NCBI GenBank assembly: GCA_934565615.1
Contig: CAKTIH010000018.1
Span: forward strand, 1-23,519
Reading direction: 5' to 3'
DNA: 23,519 nucleotides
Source of the DNA: an uncultured Oscillospiraceae bacterium
GTDB taxonomy: Bacteria; Bacillota; Clostridia; Oscillospirales; Oscillospiraceae
Made by a program: the position numbers and the translations under genes. Under the pieces are notes generated by a model. The model was not told where the DNA came from. It saw only the letters and a program-made list of their open reading frames with translations, and did no database searches. This document shows, one piece after another, positions 1-7,835 of the stretch; within the stretch, counting starts at the first letter, position 1; each line of letters begins with the position of its first letter.

Positions 1-21
1 TACTCTTATTTTTTCAACATG

Positions 22-67
22 CTAAAAGTTGGAGCACCCGGAGCTACCCAGGTACCCCAACTTTTAG
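22..67. repeat. Inverted repeat downstream of xfp (possible terminator)
   Basis: CTAAAAGTTGG at 22-32 is repeated in perfect inverted form, CCAACTTTTAG, at 57-67, with a GC-rich 24-base loop between. It lies 25 bases beyond the xfp stop, where a terminator is expected. On the minus strand, however, the stem is followed by an A-rich run rather than T's. On the plus strand it is followed by TTTACAG. It may end a plus-strand transcript entering from the left, or it may be a processing or other structural element. Confidence 0.5.
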
Positions 68-92
68 TTTACAGCCTAAAAGAATGACAAAA

Positions 93-2459
93 TCAGTCGC
101 TCCATTTCCATTCGGCGACTTCCGGCAGGTCAAGACCGTACTCTGCGATATACTGCTTGTGCTCAATGAGCTTATCCTTCATCTGCTGGATGAGGTACGC
201 GCCGCGGTTGCCGAGCTGCGGCAGATTATACACCGCGGACATGACCAGATCGAAGCGGTCAAGGCGGTTGAGCACGCGCATGTCAAAGGGCGTGGTGATC
301 GTGCCCTCTTCGATGTAGCCGCGCACATGGATGTTCTTGTTGTGGCGCTTGTAGGTCATCTCGTGGATCAGGCTGGGATAGCCGTGGAAAGCGAAGATGA
401 TGGGCTTATCCTTGGTGAAGAGCGAGTCATATTCGACCTGAGACAGCCCGTGCGGGTGCTGCTCGTTGCTCTGCAGACGCATGAGGTCAACGACGTTGAC
501 GACGCGGATACGCAGCTCCGGGAAGGCCTCGCGCAGGATGGTGACGGCGGCGAGAGTCTCAAGCGTCGGGGTATCGCCGCAGCAAGCCATGACGATGTCA
601 GGCTCCTCGCCCTTGTCGGTGGATGCCCACTGCCATATGCCGATGCCCTGAGTGCAGTGCTTGACGGCCTGCTCCATAGTCAGCCACTGGGGACGCGGGT
701 GCTTGGAGGCGACGATCACGTTGACATAGTTTCTGGAGCGGATGCAGTGGTCAAAGCAGCTGAGCAGGCAGTTTGCATCCGGGGGCAGGTAGAGGCGGAC
801 GACGTCGGCCTTCTTGTTCGCAACATGGTCGAGGAAGCCGGGGTCCTGATGCGTGAAGCCGTTGTGATCCTGCTGCCATACGTTCGAGGCAAGCACATAG
901 TTGAGCGACGCGATCTTCTGACGCCAGGGCAGCTGGTTGCAGACCTTGAGCCACTTGGCGTGCTGGGAGAACATGGAGTCGACGATGCGGATGAAGGCCT
1001 CGTAGCTGTTGAAGAAGCCGTGGCGGCCGGTCAGCAGGTAGCCTTCAAGCAGACCCTCGCAGACATGCTCGGAGAGCATGGAGTCCATGACTCTGCCGTC
1101 GGGAGCAAGATGGTCGTCGGTGTCGTAGGCCTCGCCGTCCCATGCTCTGTCGGTCGCGTCGAACACGGCGGAGAGACGGTTGGAGTTGGTTTCATCCGGG
1201 CCGAAGGAGCGGAAGCTGCGCTCCTTTTCGTTGAGCTTATAGATATCGCGCACAAAGGTGCCGAGGACGGCCATGTCCTGCGCCTCGACTGCGCCGGGGT
1301 AGGTGACATCCACGCCGTACTCGCGGAAGTCCGGCATGCGCAGATCCTTCAGGAGCAGACCACCGTTGGCGTGCGGGTTTGCGCCCATGCGGCGCGTGCC
1401 CTTGGGCGGGAAGTCGAGCAGCGCCTGCACGGGAACGCCGTTTTCATCGAACAGCTCCTCGGGACGGTAGGACTTCAGCCACTCCTCAATCTGGCGGATA
1501 TGCTCGGGGGAGTCGGGCTGGATGGGCACCTGATGCGCGCGCCAGTAGTCCTCGACCTTGAGACCGTCGACATACGCCGGGCCGGTCCAGCCCTTCGGGC
1601 TGCGCAGGACGATCATCGGCCAGCGCGGGCGGACGGTGCTGCCATTCTCTCTCGCGTCCTTCTGGAAGGCGAGGATCTCCTCGATGCACTCATCGAGCGT
1701 GTCGGCCATGAGGCGGTGCATGACGGCGGGGTCTTTGCCTTCGACGAAGTGAGGTTCCCAGCCGCAGCCGCGGAAGAAGTCCTCAAGCTCCTCGTGGGAG
1801 ATGCGGGCGAAGAGCGTGGGGTTCGCGATCTTGTAGCCGTTGAGGTGCAGGATCGGGAGCACTGCGCCGTCGGTCTTGGCGTTGATGAACTTGTTGAGGT
1901 GCCATGATGTAGCGAGCGGACCGGTCTCAGCCTCGCCGTCGCCCACGACGCAGGCGGCGATCAGGCCGGGGTTATCGGTGACAGCGCCGAAGGAGTGAGC
2001 GAGCGAATAGCCGAGCTCGCCGCCCTCGTTGATGGAGCCGGGAGTCTCGGGCGCGACGTGGGACGGGATGCCGCCGGGGAAAGAGAACTGCTTGAAGAGC
2101 TTCTGCATGCCCTCCTTGTCGCGGGAGATGTTGGGGTAGACCTCCTGATAGCTGCCGTCGAGCCAGTCCTGCGCGACCATAGCGTTGCCGCCGTGACCCG
2201 GGCCGGAGACGTAGATCATATCGAGGTCGTATTTCTTTATAACGCGGTTGAGGTGAGTGTAAATGAAATTCTGGCCGGGAACGGTGCCCCAGTGGCCGAC
2301 GATCTTTTTCTTGATGCTCTCCTCGGTGAGCGGCTTCTGGAGAAGCGGATCATCCAGCAGATAGAGCTGGCAGGCGGACAGGTAGTTCGCGGCGCGCCAA
2401 TACGCGTCCATTGTGGCGAGCTCCTGCTCGGTTGCCGGGGCGGTTTTTCTTTCGTCCAT
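93..2459 (-). CDS. xfp: Xylulose-5-phosphate/fructose-6-phosphate phosphoketolase
   Basis: Thiamine-diphosphate enzyme of the cytoplasm that splits xylulose 5-phosphate (and often fructose 6-phosphate) with phosphate. It yields acetyl phosphate plus glyceraldehyde 3-phosphate (or erythrose 4-phosphate). The 788 residues match the family's usual length of about 790-825. Family blocks are all present: YVSGPGHGGNAM near residues 83-94, the cofactor-binding block GDGEAETGPLATSW at 173-186, and HNGFTHQDPGF in the C-terminal half. The start is set by an AAGGAGGT ribosome binding site a few bases upstream of the ATG. It is transcribed alone, from a promoter about 150 bases upstream. Whether it prefers xylulose 5-phosphate or accepts both substrates cannot be read here. 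A 607-codon open frame on the opposite strand is a shadow of this gene's codon bias. Confidence 0.97.
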   Translation of the reverse strand: MDERKTAPATEQELATMDAYWRAANYLSACQLYLLDDPLLQKPLTEESIKKKIVGHWGTVPGQNFIYTHLNRVIKKYDLDMIYVSGPGHGGNAMVAQDWLDGSYQEVYPNISRDKEGMQKLFKQFSFPGGIPSHVAPETPGSINEGGELGYSLAHSFGAVTDNPGLIAACVVGDGEAETGPLATSWHLNKFINAKTDGAVLPILHLNGYKIANPTLFARISHEELEDFFRGCGWEPHFVEGKDPAVMHRLMADTLDECIEEILAFQKDARENGSTVRPRWPMIVLRSPKGWTGPAYVDGLKVEDYWRAHQVPIQPDSPEHIRQIEEWLKSYRPEELFDENGVPVQALLDFPPKGTRRMGANPHANGGLLLKDLRMPDFREYGVDVTYPGAVEAQDMAVLGTFVRDIYKLNEKERSFRSFGPDETNSNRLSAVFDATDRAWDGEAYDTDDHLAPDGRVMDSMLSEHVCEGLLEGYLLTGRHGFFNSYEAFIRIVDSMFSQHAKWLKVCNQLPWRQKIASLNYVLASNVWQQDHNGFTHQDPGFLDHVANKKADVVRLYLPPDANCLLSCFDHCIRSRNYVNVIVASKHPRPQWLTMEQAVKHCTQGIGIWQWASTDKGEEPDIVMACCGDTPTLETLAAVTILREAFPELRIRVVNVVDLMRLQSNEQHPHGLSQVEYDSLFTKDKPIIFAFHGYPSLIHEMTYKRHNKNIHVRGYIEEGTITTPFDMRVLNRLDRFDLVMSAVYNLPQLGNRGAYLIQQMKDKLIEHKQYIAEYGLDLPEVAEWKWSD

Positions 2460-2740
2460 TACTGTACCTCCTTAAAAATTATGGGAAGCGGTGCGCAGAG
2501 GGCAAATCTTTTCATATTATTTTTCGGCGGCGGACGGCGATTATACATCTCCTGCCGCGGCCGAAGCATGAAACGCGCTGATGATACGTAAACTGCCCTA
2601 TGCGAGCACATAATATCAAGAAATGACGCCGGATTCAATTGGCAGTATCACAGAATGCGCGCGGCGGCAGAAAACAAATTTCCATATTGTTTATGCTTTT
2701 TGCCCAAACATATTGTGCAAATATGTTACATATAACTAAA
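2460..2740. other. Intergenic region: xfp leader and upstream DNA
   Basis: No gene is visible between the xfp start and the regulator's terminator. The half nearer xfp is its untranslated leader, followed by the promoter at 2610-2638. A perfect minus-strand TATAAT at 2540-2545 could be a second -10 box, but no good -35 lies in front of it. The half farther from xfp is AT-rich and holds nothing I recognise. Confidence 0.6.
2610..2638 (-). promoter_or_regulatory. Predicted sigma-A promoter of xfp
   Basis: On the minus strand there is TTGAAT (2633-2638), a 17-base spacer, then TATTAT (2610-2615). A TG one base before the -10 makes it an extended -10. Transcription would begin near 2603, giving xfp a leader of about 145 bases. 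Confidence 0.6.
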
Positions 2741-2776
2741 AACAACTCTCTCGGATTTTGAGCTGGGAGAGTTGTT
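2741..2776 (-). terminator. Intrinsic terminator of the ABC/regulator operon
   Basis: AACAACTCTC (2741-2750) pairs perfectly with GAGAGTTGTT (2767-2776). On the minus strand the stem is followed by TTTAGTT. It lies 12 bases past the stop of the XRE-AbrB gene. Confidence 0.75.
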
Positions 2777-2787
2777 ATATGGCTCAG

Positions 2788-3228
2788 TTATTCGTCTTTA
2801 TTCTGCATTGAGGCAAATTCCATCGCCATTTTCATGCTGCGCTCAAAGCGCTCCGCCGGGATGAGCGCGATGCCGGACTCGTCGCTGAGAACGATAAGGC
2901 GTGTGCCGCCGGTGAGACCGAATTTATCCCGCGCGTCCTTGGGGATGACGATCTGACCGCGGTCGCTCACTGTGACGGAGCCCCAGATATTCTTGCCCTT
3001 CGGCGCGGGCGGGATAGCACCGATGCCGTCGGCGGTCTCGGTCTTGATAAGGCTGTCGAGCGTCACACCGTAGACGGCGGCAAGCAGGCTGCACTTTTCA
3101 ATGTCCGGCACGGTCGCGCCGGTCTCCCACTTGGCATAGGCCTGACGGGAGATGTTTATTTTTTCCGCGATCTCCTCCTGAGAATAGCCGTGGATATTGC
3201 GGAGGATCACAAGATTTTCCTTGAGCAT
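2788..3228 (-). CDS. XRE-family HTH regulator fused to an AbrB/SpoVT-like DNA-binding domain
   Basis: DNA-binding protein of 146 residues with two DNA-binding folds in series. Residues 1-60 are an XRE helix-turn-helix (YSQEEIAEKINISRQAYAKWE). Residues about 83-127 have the swapped-hairpin AbrB/SpoVT/MazE pattern, with VSDRGQIVIPKDARDKFGL followed by alternating hydrophobic strands. A short Gly/Pro/Lys linker joins them. It is the last gene of the operon, 13 bases after the permease stop, with an AAAGGAC site before the ATG. The position suggests it regulates its own operon, as GntR-type YtrA or PmtR regulators do for comparable ABC exporters. That role is inferred. Its signal is not visible, and no ligand domain is present. 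Confidence 0.9.
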   Translation of the reverse strand: MLKENLVILRNIHGYSQEEIAEKINISRQAYAKWETGATVPDIEKCSLLAAVYGVTLDSLIKTETADGIGAIPPAPKGKNIWGSVTVSDRGQIVIPKDARDKFGLTGGTRLIVLSDESGIALIPAERFERSMKMAMEFASMQNKDE

Positions 3229-3241
3229 GTGTTACCGTCCT

Positions 3242-3895
3242 TTACAGATCGATTTTTTCAAAGCTCCTGCAGGCCCGTTTGAACGAGAGCCGCGTAATGA
3301 GCGCGTAGGCAATGACACCGAGCGCGAGCAGCGTAAGCTGAAGCGGCAGGAAGTCCGTCCCGAATGCGTTCAGCGCTTCAAGGCCGGGGAAGTGATGGAG
3401 CGCCTCACCGAGACCGACGCATATAAATGACACGACGATATACGCGACGAACGGGCGGCTGAACTTATACGCGGTCTTGAAGAAGCCGCCGACAAATATT
3501 GCGTTGAAGAGCGCGAAGATGAAGAACGCCATGCCGAGGGCGAAGGGATTCGCGTTCATCAGAGCATTTGACCGGTACACCGCGGAGCCGGAGAGAAGTG
3601 TCATCCTTATTATAACAGCAATGCCCATGACAAGCAATGAGCACAGCTCGATAAAGCACACAAAGAGATACTTGCCCTTTACGACATCGCGCTTTGCAAA
3701 TGGCAGCAGCGCGGAAAAGAGAATATCGTTTGCTTCCCGCGCGCTCTGAAAGCTCTGGAATATGCCGAGCGTGACGAAGAACACGCCGCACAGGATGGGA
3801 TAGCCCGGCACGAAGAACATCAGCCCGAAGGCGATGAACAAGTAAGAGAGCGCGGAGGCGCTGAGCCGAAGCTCCTTTATCATAATTTCACGCAT
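3242..3895 (-). CDS. ABC-2 type transporter permease
   Basis: Membrane subunit of 217 residues with about six hydrophobic segments, starting at residues 13-29 and ending near 205. It resembles the compact ABC-2 permeases (PF13346-like) found in Ytr and phenol-soluble-modulin (Pmt) exporters. No binding protein is present, which fits export or membrane protection rather than uptake. An ATG 72 bases further upstream is possible. The internal start MREIMIKEL is preferred because AAAGGAGC lies just before it and because it overlaps the end of the ATPase gene by only 8 bases, typical of coupled subunits. The substrate cannot be told from sequence. Confidence 0.88.
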   Translation of the reverse strand: MREIMIKELRLSASALSYLFIAFGLMFFVPGYPILCGVFFVTLGIFQSFQSAREANDILFSALLPFAKRDVVKGKYLFVCFIELCSLLVMGIAVIIRMTLLSGSAVYRSNALMNANPFALGMAFFIFALFNAIFVGGFFKTAYKFSRPFVAYIVVSFICVGLGEALHHFPGLEALNAFGTDFLPLQLTLLALGVIAYALITRLSFKRACRSFEKIDL

Positions 3896-4610
3896 TGTTC
3901 CCGCTCCTTTCCATGCGCAGTATGGTCTCCTCGATAGTTTCGCCGCTCTTGGAGAAACGGTTGACAAATTCGGCTTTGGGAAGCGCCGCGACTATCTCGC
4001 CCTTGGATATGTAGACGATATCGTCTGCGCACTTTTCGATATCGGAAATGATATGCGTGGAGAAGAAAACCGCGACGCTGTGGCTCTTGAGCTCCGCGAA
4101 CAGTCCGAGCAGCTCGTCTCTCGAAAACGGGTCAAGCCCGCTCGTGGGTTCGTCGAGGATCAGCACCTTGGCATTGTGCGAGAGCGCAATGAGGAGATTA
4201 TACTTGACGCGCATGCCCTCGGACATTTCGAGCGCGGTCTTGTTTTCATCGAGCGCAAAGAGCGCGAGGTACCGGCGGTAGGCGTCCTCGTCCCATGTGT
4301 CATAGCAGCGCTTCACGACCGCGACGACATCACGGAGCTTTTTGCGCGGGTACCAGTTGACGGCACCGGTGGAATATCCGATGAGCTTTTTGATCTCGGT
4401 TTCGTTTTCCGCAAGGGGCTTGCCGAAATAGAAAATTTCGCCGATGTCCGGGTGGACAAGATTCAGCATGGATTTTATCGTTGTGGTTTTACCGGCACCG
4501 TTTCTGCCGATGAAGCCGGTTATTCTGCCCGCTTCGATGCTGAATGATGCGTCTTTCAGCGCGAAGGCGGGATAGGTCTTATTGAGGTTACGTACCTCTG
4601 CAACGCTCAT
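3888..4610 (-). CDS. ABC transporter ATP-binding protein
   Basis: Cytoplasmic ATPase of 240 residues that would power the adjacent permease. Walker A is GRNGAGKT (residues 35-42). The signature is MSEGM (129-133), a form common in the YtrB/Pmt-like branch in place of LSGGQ. Walker B with the catalytic Glu is VLILDE (149-154), then the D-loop SGLD, and the switch His lies in FFSTHI. Length is normal for a half-transporter ATPase. GGGAGGGG lies before the ATG. It is the first gene of the operon, with its promoter at 4644-4672. Two copies presumably pair with two permease subunits, since no second permease or ATPase is nearby. Confidence 0.93.
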   Translation of the reverse strand: MSVAEVRNLNKTYPAFALKDASFSIEAGRITGFIGRNGAGKTTTIKSMLNLVHPDIGEIFYFGKPLAENETEIKKLIGYSTGAVNWYPRKKLRDVVAVVKRCYDTWDEDAYRRYLALFALDENKTALEMSEGMRVKYNLLIALSHNAKVLILDEPTSGLDPFSRDELLGLFAELKSHSVAVFFSTHIISDIEKCADDIVYISKGEIVAALPKAEFVNRFSKSGETIEETILRMERSGNNA

Positions 4611-4639
4611 ATTGTTCCCCTCCCAAGAGTTTTATTTAT

Positions 4640-4840
4640 ATGAATTATGCAACCAAACGCGGCAAATTTCAATCAACTGCAGATAACAGATTTTACGGAG
4701 TTTTGTTATGTTTGGTTGCAGGGAGGTGCGGAACGGAATGGAGCAGCGCCGCGGAGAAGGCAATAAATATCCTGATACAGGCGCAGAGAGACTGCGAGGA
4801 AAAATATATCTCCGAGAGTGATGACAGCACCGCCGAATAA
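4640..4840 (+). CDS. Small hypothetical protein (66 aa)
   Basis: I do not recognise a family. The later part (EWSSAAEKAINILIQAQRDCEEKY) reads as a plausible amphipathic helix with an acidic tail, and the frame closes 12 bases before a clear plus-strand terminator, which supports a real gene. Against it, the only in-frame ATG has a weak AAGAG site and lies inside the divergent ABC promoter. A better ribosome binding site (GGGAGGTG, 4721-4728) precedes an ATG at 4738 in another frame, which would encode only 27 residues. Either product or neither may be made. Confidence 0.4.
   Translation: MNYATKRGKFQSTADNRFYGVLLCLVAGRCGTEWSSAAEKAINILIQAQRDCEEKYISESDDSTAE
4644..4672 (-). promoter_or_regulatory. 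Predicted promoter of the ABC transporter operon
   Basis: On the minus strand there is TTGAAA (4667-4672), a 17-base spacer, then CATAAT (4644-4649). The predicted transcript starts near 4637, giving a leader of under 30 bases. One arm of the inverted repeat at 4648-4720 lies inside this promoter. Confidence 0.6.
4648..4720. repeat. Spaced inverted repeat, candidate operator
   Basis: TGCAACCAAAC at 4648-4658 is matched by its exact inverse, GTTTGGTTGCA, at 4710-4720. The arm centres are 62 bases apart, close to six DNA turns. The left arm covers the -10 edge and spacer of the ABC operon promoter. This looks like two sites for a repressor, possibly the operon's own XRE-AbrB protein; that partner is a guess. 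Confidence 0.55.
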
Positions 4841-4852
4841 AAACCAGACAAA

Positions 4853-4900
4853 CACCCTGCCACTGTGCATTGCGCGCGGCGGCAGGGTGCTTTTTGTTCT
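4853..4900 (+). terminator. Intrinsic terminator after the small ORF
   Basis: CACCCTGCC (4853-4861) pairs perfectly with GGCAGGGTG (4881-4889), followed by CTTTTTGTTCT. It is oriented for plus-strand transcripts and separates the small ORF from the MarR promoter. Confidence 0.85.
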
Positions 4901-4919
4901 AAAATTTTAATTATCTCAA

Positions 4920-4948
4920 TTTACAAACGCGCCGATTTGGTATAAAAT
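4920..4948 (+). promoter_or_regulatory. Predicted promoter of the MarR-MFS-GDPD run
   Basis: TTTACA (4920-4925), a 17-base spacer, then TAAAAT (4943-4948), 28 bases before the MarR start. The same two hexamers at the same spacing occur before nifJ. No clear palindrome for MarR binding is visible around it. Confidence 0.65.
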
Positions 4949-4975
4949 ACATTTAAGATTTCGGAGGGCGCTGCT

Positions 4976-5410
4976 ATGCTGGAAAAGAATTTCGTTGAAG
5001 TATATGATAAGTTCAAGCTCAATTTCTACCGCAGGATTTTCGAGCTTGTGAGAGAGAGAGAAGGCTCGCTTTCCGCGATGGAGGCGTTTTCGCTGGAGGT
5101 CATAAAGATGCTGGATGAACCGACGGTCGGCCAGTTTGCGGACTTTCTGAATATCTCGCAGTCGAACGCTACATATAAGGTCAACAGCCTTATACGCAAG
5201 GGCTATCTTGAACGCCAGAACTCTTCTGTCGACAGGCGCGAGTATCACCTTGTGCTCTCGGAGAAGTTTTATAACTATGCGGGACTGCTAAGCAGCTATG
5301 AGATGACCGTCATGGAGCGCATAAAGGAGCGCTTCAGCGCGGAGGACGTCGAAAAGTTTGACAATATGCTTTCCGTAATATCCAAAGAGCTTATGCCCGA
5401 GTGTGAGTGA
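4976..5410 (+). CDS. MarR-family transcriptional regulator
   Basis: Winged-helix DNA-binding protein of 144 residues, normal for MarR. The recognition region reads PTVGQFADFLNISQSNATYKVNSLIRKGYLER (about residues 43-74). It is followed by the wing, with the family's DRRE motif (SSVDRREYHLVLSE). Helices at both ends would form the dimer interface. CGGAGGGC precedes the ATG. It is the first gene of a plus-strand run, 40 bases before the MFS transporter with no terminator between. It therefore likely controls itself and the transporter. The ligand is unknown. Confidence 0.92.
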   Translation: MLEKNFVEVYDKFKLNFYRRIFELVREREGSLSAMEAFSLEVIKMLDEPTVGQFADFLNISQSNATYKVNSLIRKGYLERQNSSVDRREYHLVLSEKFYNYAGLLSSYEMTVMERIKERFSAEDVEKFDNMLSVISKELMPECE

Positions 5411-5450
5411 CCGGACGGGTGCACGATAAAAAAATTGCCTGAGGTGTGTT

Positions 5451-6893
5451 ATGAATAATACTGTTAGCGAATCCCCGCTGAAGCTCAATTACAGGAGGAC
5501 CTTCCTGATAGGCTTCGCCTTTTTCGGTATCCTGCTGCTCTGGCAGGTGTATGACTCCTGGTGCCCGACCTTTTTGACGGATATCTTCGCAAGAAGAATG
5601 TACGGCATCTCCTCGGCGGAGCTCAAAGCAGGCGACCCCGCGAAAATTCTCAACGTCCAGTGGCTGGTCGGCATAATCATGGCCTGCGATAACCTCGCCG
5701 CGCTCATTCTGCTGCCGATATTCGGCAACCTCTCCGACAGAACAAAGACGCCTATCGGCAAGCGTATGCCCTATATCCTTACCGGCACTGCCGTTGCGGC
5801 GCTGGCCTTCCCGTTCATCCCGCTGTTCTTCCACTATAACAACATCGCCGGTATGGTCGCGATGATGGCGATAGTGCTGATATTCATGATGATGTACCGC
5901 AACCCCGCGGTCGCGCTCATGCCGGATATCACGCCAAAGCCCCTGCGCGCCAAAGCAAACGGCATCATCAACATCATGGGCTACCTCGGCGGCGCGTTCG
6001 CTACGGTGCTCGGCATCTTCCTCAAGCTCAGCGACTACATTAACGCCGCTGACGAGGCCAGAAAGGTCTGGATAATCGAGCTGCCGTTCATCATCGCCTC
6101 GGTGCTGATGGTCATTTCGGCGCTGGTGCTGTTCTTCACGATAAAAGAAAATAAAATTGCCGAGGAAATGAAGGACGAGATGGCCGAGGGCGAGCGTCTC
6201 GCCGCGGTCGAGACCCCGATCGACGACGACAAGCCCATGTCCAAGGCTAACAAGCGCATGCTGCTTGCCATCCTCGGCGCTGAATTCCTGTGGTTCATGT
6301 CCGATAATGCGATAGGAACCTATATCGGAAACTACGTTATCTATTACCTCAACTCCGCATCGAGCGCCACGATGGTGCTCACCATTGCCGGCGGCCTTGC
6401 TTCGGTCATCGGCTTTGCGATAGCCGGCGGCATCGCCGAGAAGATAGGCCGCAAGTGGACGATATCCTGCGGCCTGCTCATCACCTTCGTCGCACTGGTG
6501 TTCATGTCCTTCGTGACGCCGACCGGCGTCGCTGTCGGCGCGCACGGCGAATATGCGTTCCCTGTGGCGCTCTACGCGGTGTGGGCGATCAAGGGCTTCG
6601 GCATGGCGCTGGTACACAACTGCTCGTTCCCGATGGTCGTCGAGCTGTGCTCGTCAAAGAAGATCGGCAAGTTCACCGGCTACTACTACACCGCGAGCAT
6701 GTCCGCCCAGACCGTGACGCCTATTCTGCTCGGCTTCCTGTTTGACATGACCGGCGCATGGAGAGCGCTGCCCATATACGCCTGTGTCATGACCACGCTC
6801 AGCGCAGTCGTGTTCATCAGCCTTGTCAAGAACATCAAGGCAAAGAAGGTCGCAAACGTTGTCGGTATCGAGGCGCTGGATTCCGGAGACTGA
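5451..6893 (+). CDS. MFS transporter, SLC45/GPH sugar:cation symporter-like
   Basis: Membrane protein of 480 residues with about 12 hydrophobic segments. The loop between helices 2 and 3 has GNLSDRTKTPIGKRMPYI (residues 92-109), the motif of the GPH and SLC45/sucrose-type carriers. A charged central loop (about residues 225-265, ENKIAEEMKDEMAEGER) separates the two six-helix halves. These carriers move sugars or glycosides with protons or sodium. The gene context (a glycerophosphodiesterase 49 bases downstream) could instead point to a phosphodiester or glycerol compound, so the substrate is open. AGGTG precedes the ATG. Confidence 0.9.
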   Translation: MNNTVSESPLKLNYRRTFLIGFAFFGILLLWQVYDSWCPTFLTDIFARRMYGISSAELKAGDPAKILNVQWLVGIIMACDNLAALILLPIFGNLSDRTKTPIGKRMPYILTGTAVAALAFPFIPLFFHYNNIAGMVAMMAIVLIFMMMYRNPAVALMPDITPKPLRAKANGIINIMGYLGGAFATVLGIFLKLSDYINAADEARKVWIIELPFIIASVLMVISALVLFFTIKENKIAEEMKDEMAEGERLAAVETPIDDDKPMSKANKRMLLAILGAEFLWFMSDNAIGTYIGNYVIYYLNSASSATMVLTIAGGLASVIGFAIAGGIAEKIGRKWTISCGLLITFVALVFMSFVTPTGVAVGAHGEYAFPVALYAVWAIKGFGMALVHNCSFPMVVELCSSKKIGKFTGYYYTASMSAQTVTPILLGFLFDMTGAWRALPIYACVMTTLSAVVFISLVKNIKAKKVANVVGIEALDSGD

Positions 6894-6942
6894 TCCGGAG
6901 CACCTACAATACCGAAATAATTCAAGCGAGGTGTTTATTGCT

Positions 6943-7773
6943 ATGAAGAAATGCTTATCCGAAAACAAGGGGAAGATCGGCCTCATTACAGCCGCGGCGG
7001 CGGTGCCGCTGTTCCTGCTCGCACCGGGCAGGGCGACGAAGCGACAGAAGGCCCCGTTCATGGGACGCAACTTCGCACACCGCGGGCTGCACAGCCGCGA
7101 CATGAGCGTACCGGAAAATTCGCTCGAAGCGTTCAGGCTCGCAGCGAAGGCGGGCTACGGCATCGAGCTTGATGTGCAGCTGAGCCGCGACGGTCAGGTC
7201 GTCGTTTTCCATGACGATACGCTCGACCGCGTCTGCGGGGTACACGCCCGTGTCGACGAGAAGAGCTATGACGAGCTGCGTGCGCTCGGGCTGTGCGGCA
7301 CGAACAACCGCATCCCGCTGTTCTCCGAGGTGCTTGACGTGATAAACGGGCGCGGCCCGCTGATAGTCGAGCTGAAGAACGGCCGGCGCAACCTTGAGCT
7401 GTGCAGAAAGACCTACGCGCTCCTGTCGGATTACAGAGGCGAGGTGTGTGTCGAGAGCTTTAACCCGATGATAATGGGCTGGTTCCGCTTCCACGCAAAG
7501 GACCTTGTCCGCGGCCAGCTCGCGCAGCCGCCGAAGAACTACAAGGGCGAGGTCAGCAAGCCCGCGGCCTTCATCCTCGGCAACTGCCTGATGAACTTCA
7601 TCTCCCGCCCGCAGTTCATCGCCTACCGCATAGGCCGCAGGCCGTTCCCGGTGCGCCTGTCAATGGCGCTCGGCGCGATGAACATAGGCTGGACCTCTCA
7701 CGAGCCCAAGAACGAGAAGGGACGCGACGGCGTTATCTTCGAGTTTTATAAGCCCCAGCTCAGTTATAAATAA
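6943..7773 (+). CDS. Glycerophosphodiester phosphodiesterase family protein
   Basis: Hydrolyses glycerophosphodiesters, the deacylated remains of phospholipids, to glycerol 3-phosphate and an alcohol. The 276 residues contain the GDPD motifs: HRG (46-48), PEN (58-60), ELD (75-77, metal ligands), VFHD (88-91) and IVELKN further on. A hydrophobic segment at residues 11-27 followed by basic residues may anchor it in the membrane, with the domain outside or inside. The frame stays open 120 bases upstream into the transporter gene. The start used here is supported by GCGAGGTG nine bases before the ATG. Its pairing with the transporter suggests hydrolysis of an imported substrate or lipid recycling (inferred). 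Confidence 0.9.
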   Translation: MKKCLSENKGKIGLITAAAAVPLFLLAPGRATKRQKAPFMGRNFAHRGLHSRDMSVPENSLEAFRLAAKAGYGIELDVQLSRDGQVVVFHDDTLDRVCGVHARVDEKSYDELRALGLCGTNNRIPLFSEVLDVINGRGPLIVELKNGRRNLELCRKTYALLSDYRGEVCVESFNPMIMGWFRFHAKDLVRGQLAQPPKNYKGEVSKPAAFILGNCLMNFISRPQFIAYRIGRRPFPVRLSMALGAMNIGWTSHEPKNEKGRDGVIFEFYKPQLSYK

Positions 7774-7780
7774 GAAAGCT

Positions 7781-7811
7781 CCTGCTGCCAGAGCGCGACC
7801 GCAGCGGCAGG
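7781..7811 (+). other. Hairpin between the GDPD and XRE genes
   Basis: CCTGCTGC (7781-7788) can pair with GCGGCAGG (7804-7811) with one G-U pair, and flanking bases extend it. No T run follows, so it is unlikely to terminate transcription. It may stabilise or divide the transcript between the two genes. Confidence 0.35.
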
Positions 7812-7835
7812 CCGGAGCATGGAACAGGAGAAGCA

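Noticed and set aside
84..1907. 607-codon open frame opposite xfp
   Set aside because: Shadow of the GC-rich codon bias of xfp. The product has no coherent domain, and the opposite frame is a textbook enzyme.
5391..6617. 408-codon open frame opposite the MFS gene
   Set aside because: Antisense shadow; the plus-strand protein has 12 membrane segments and a family motif.
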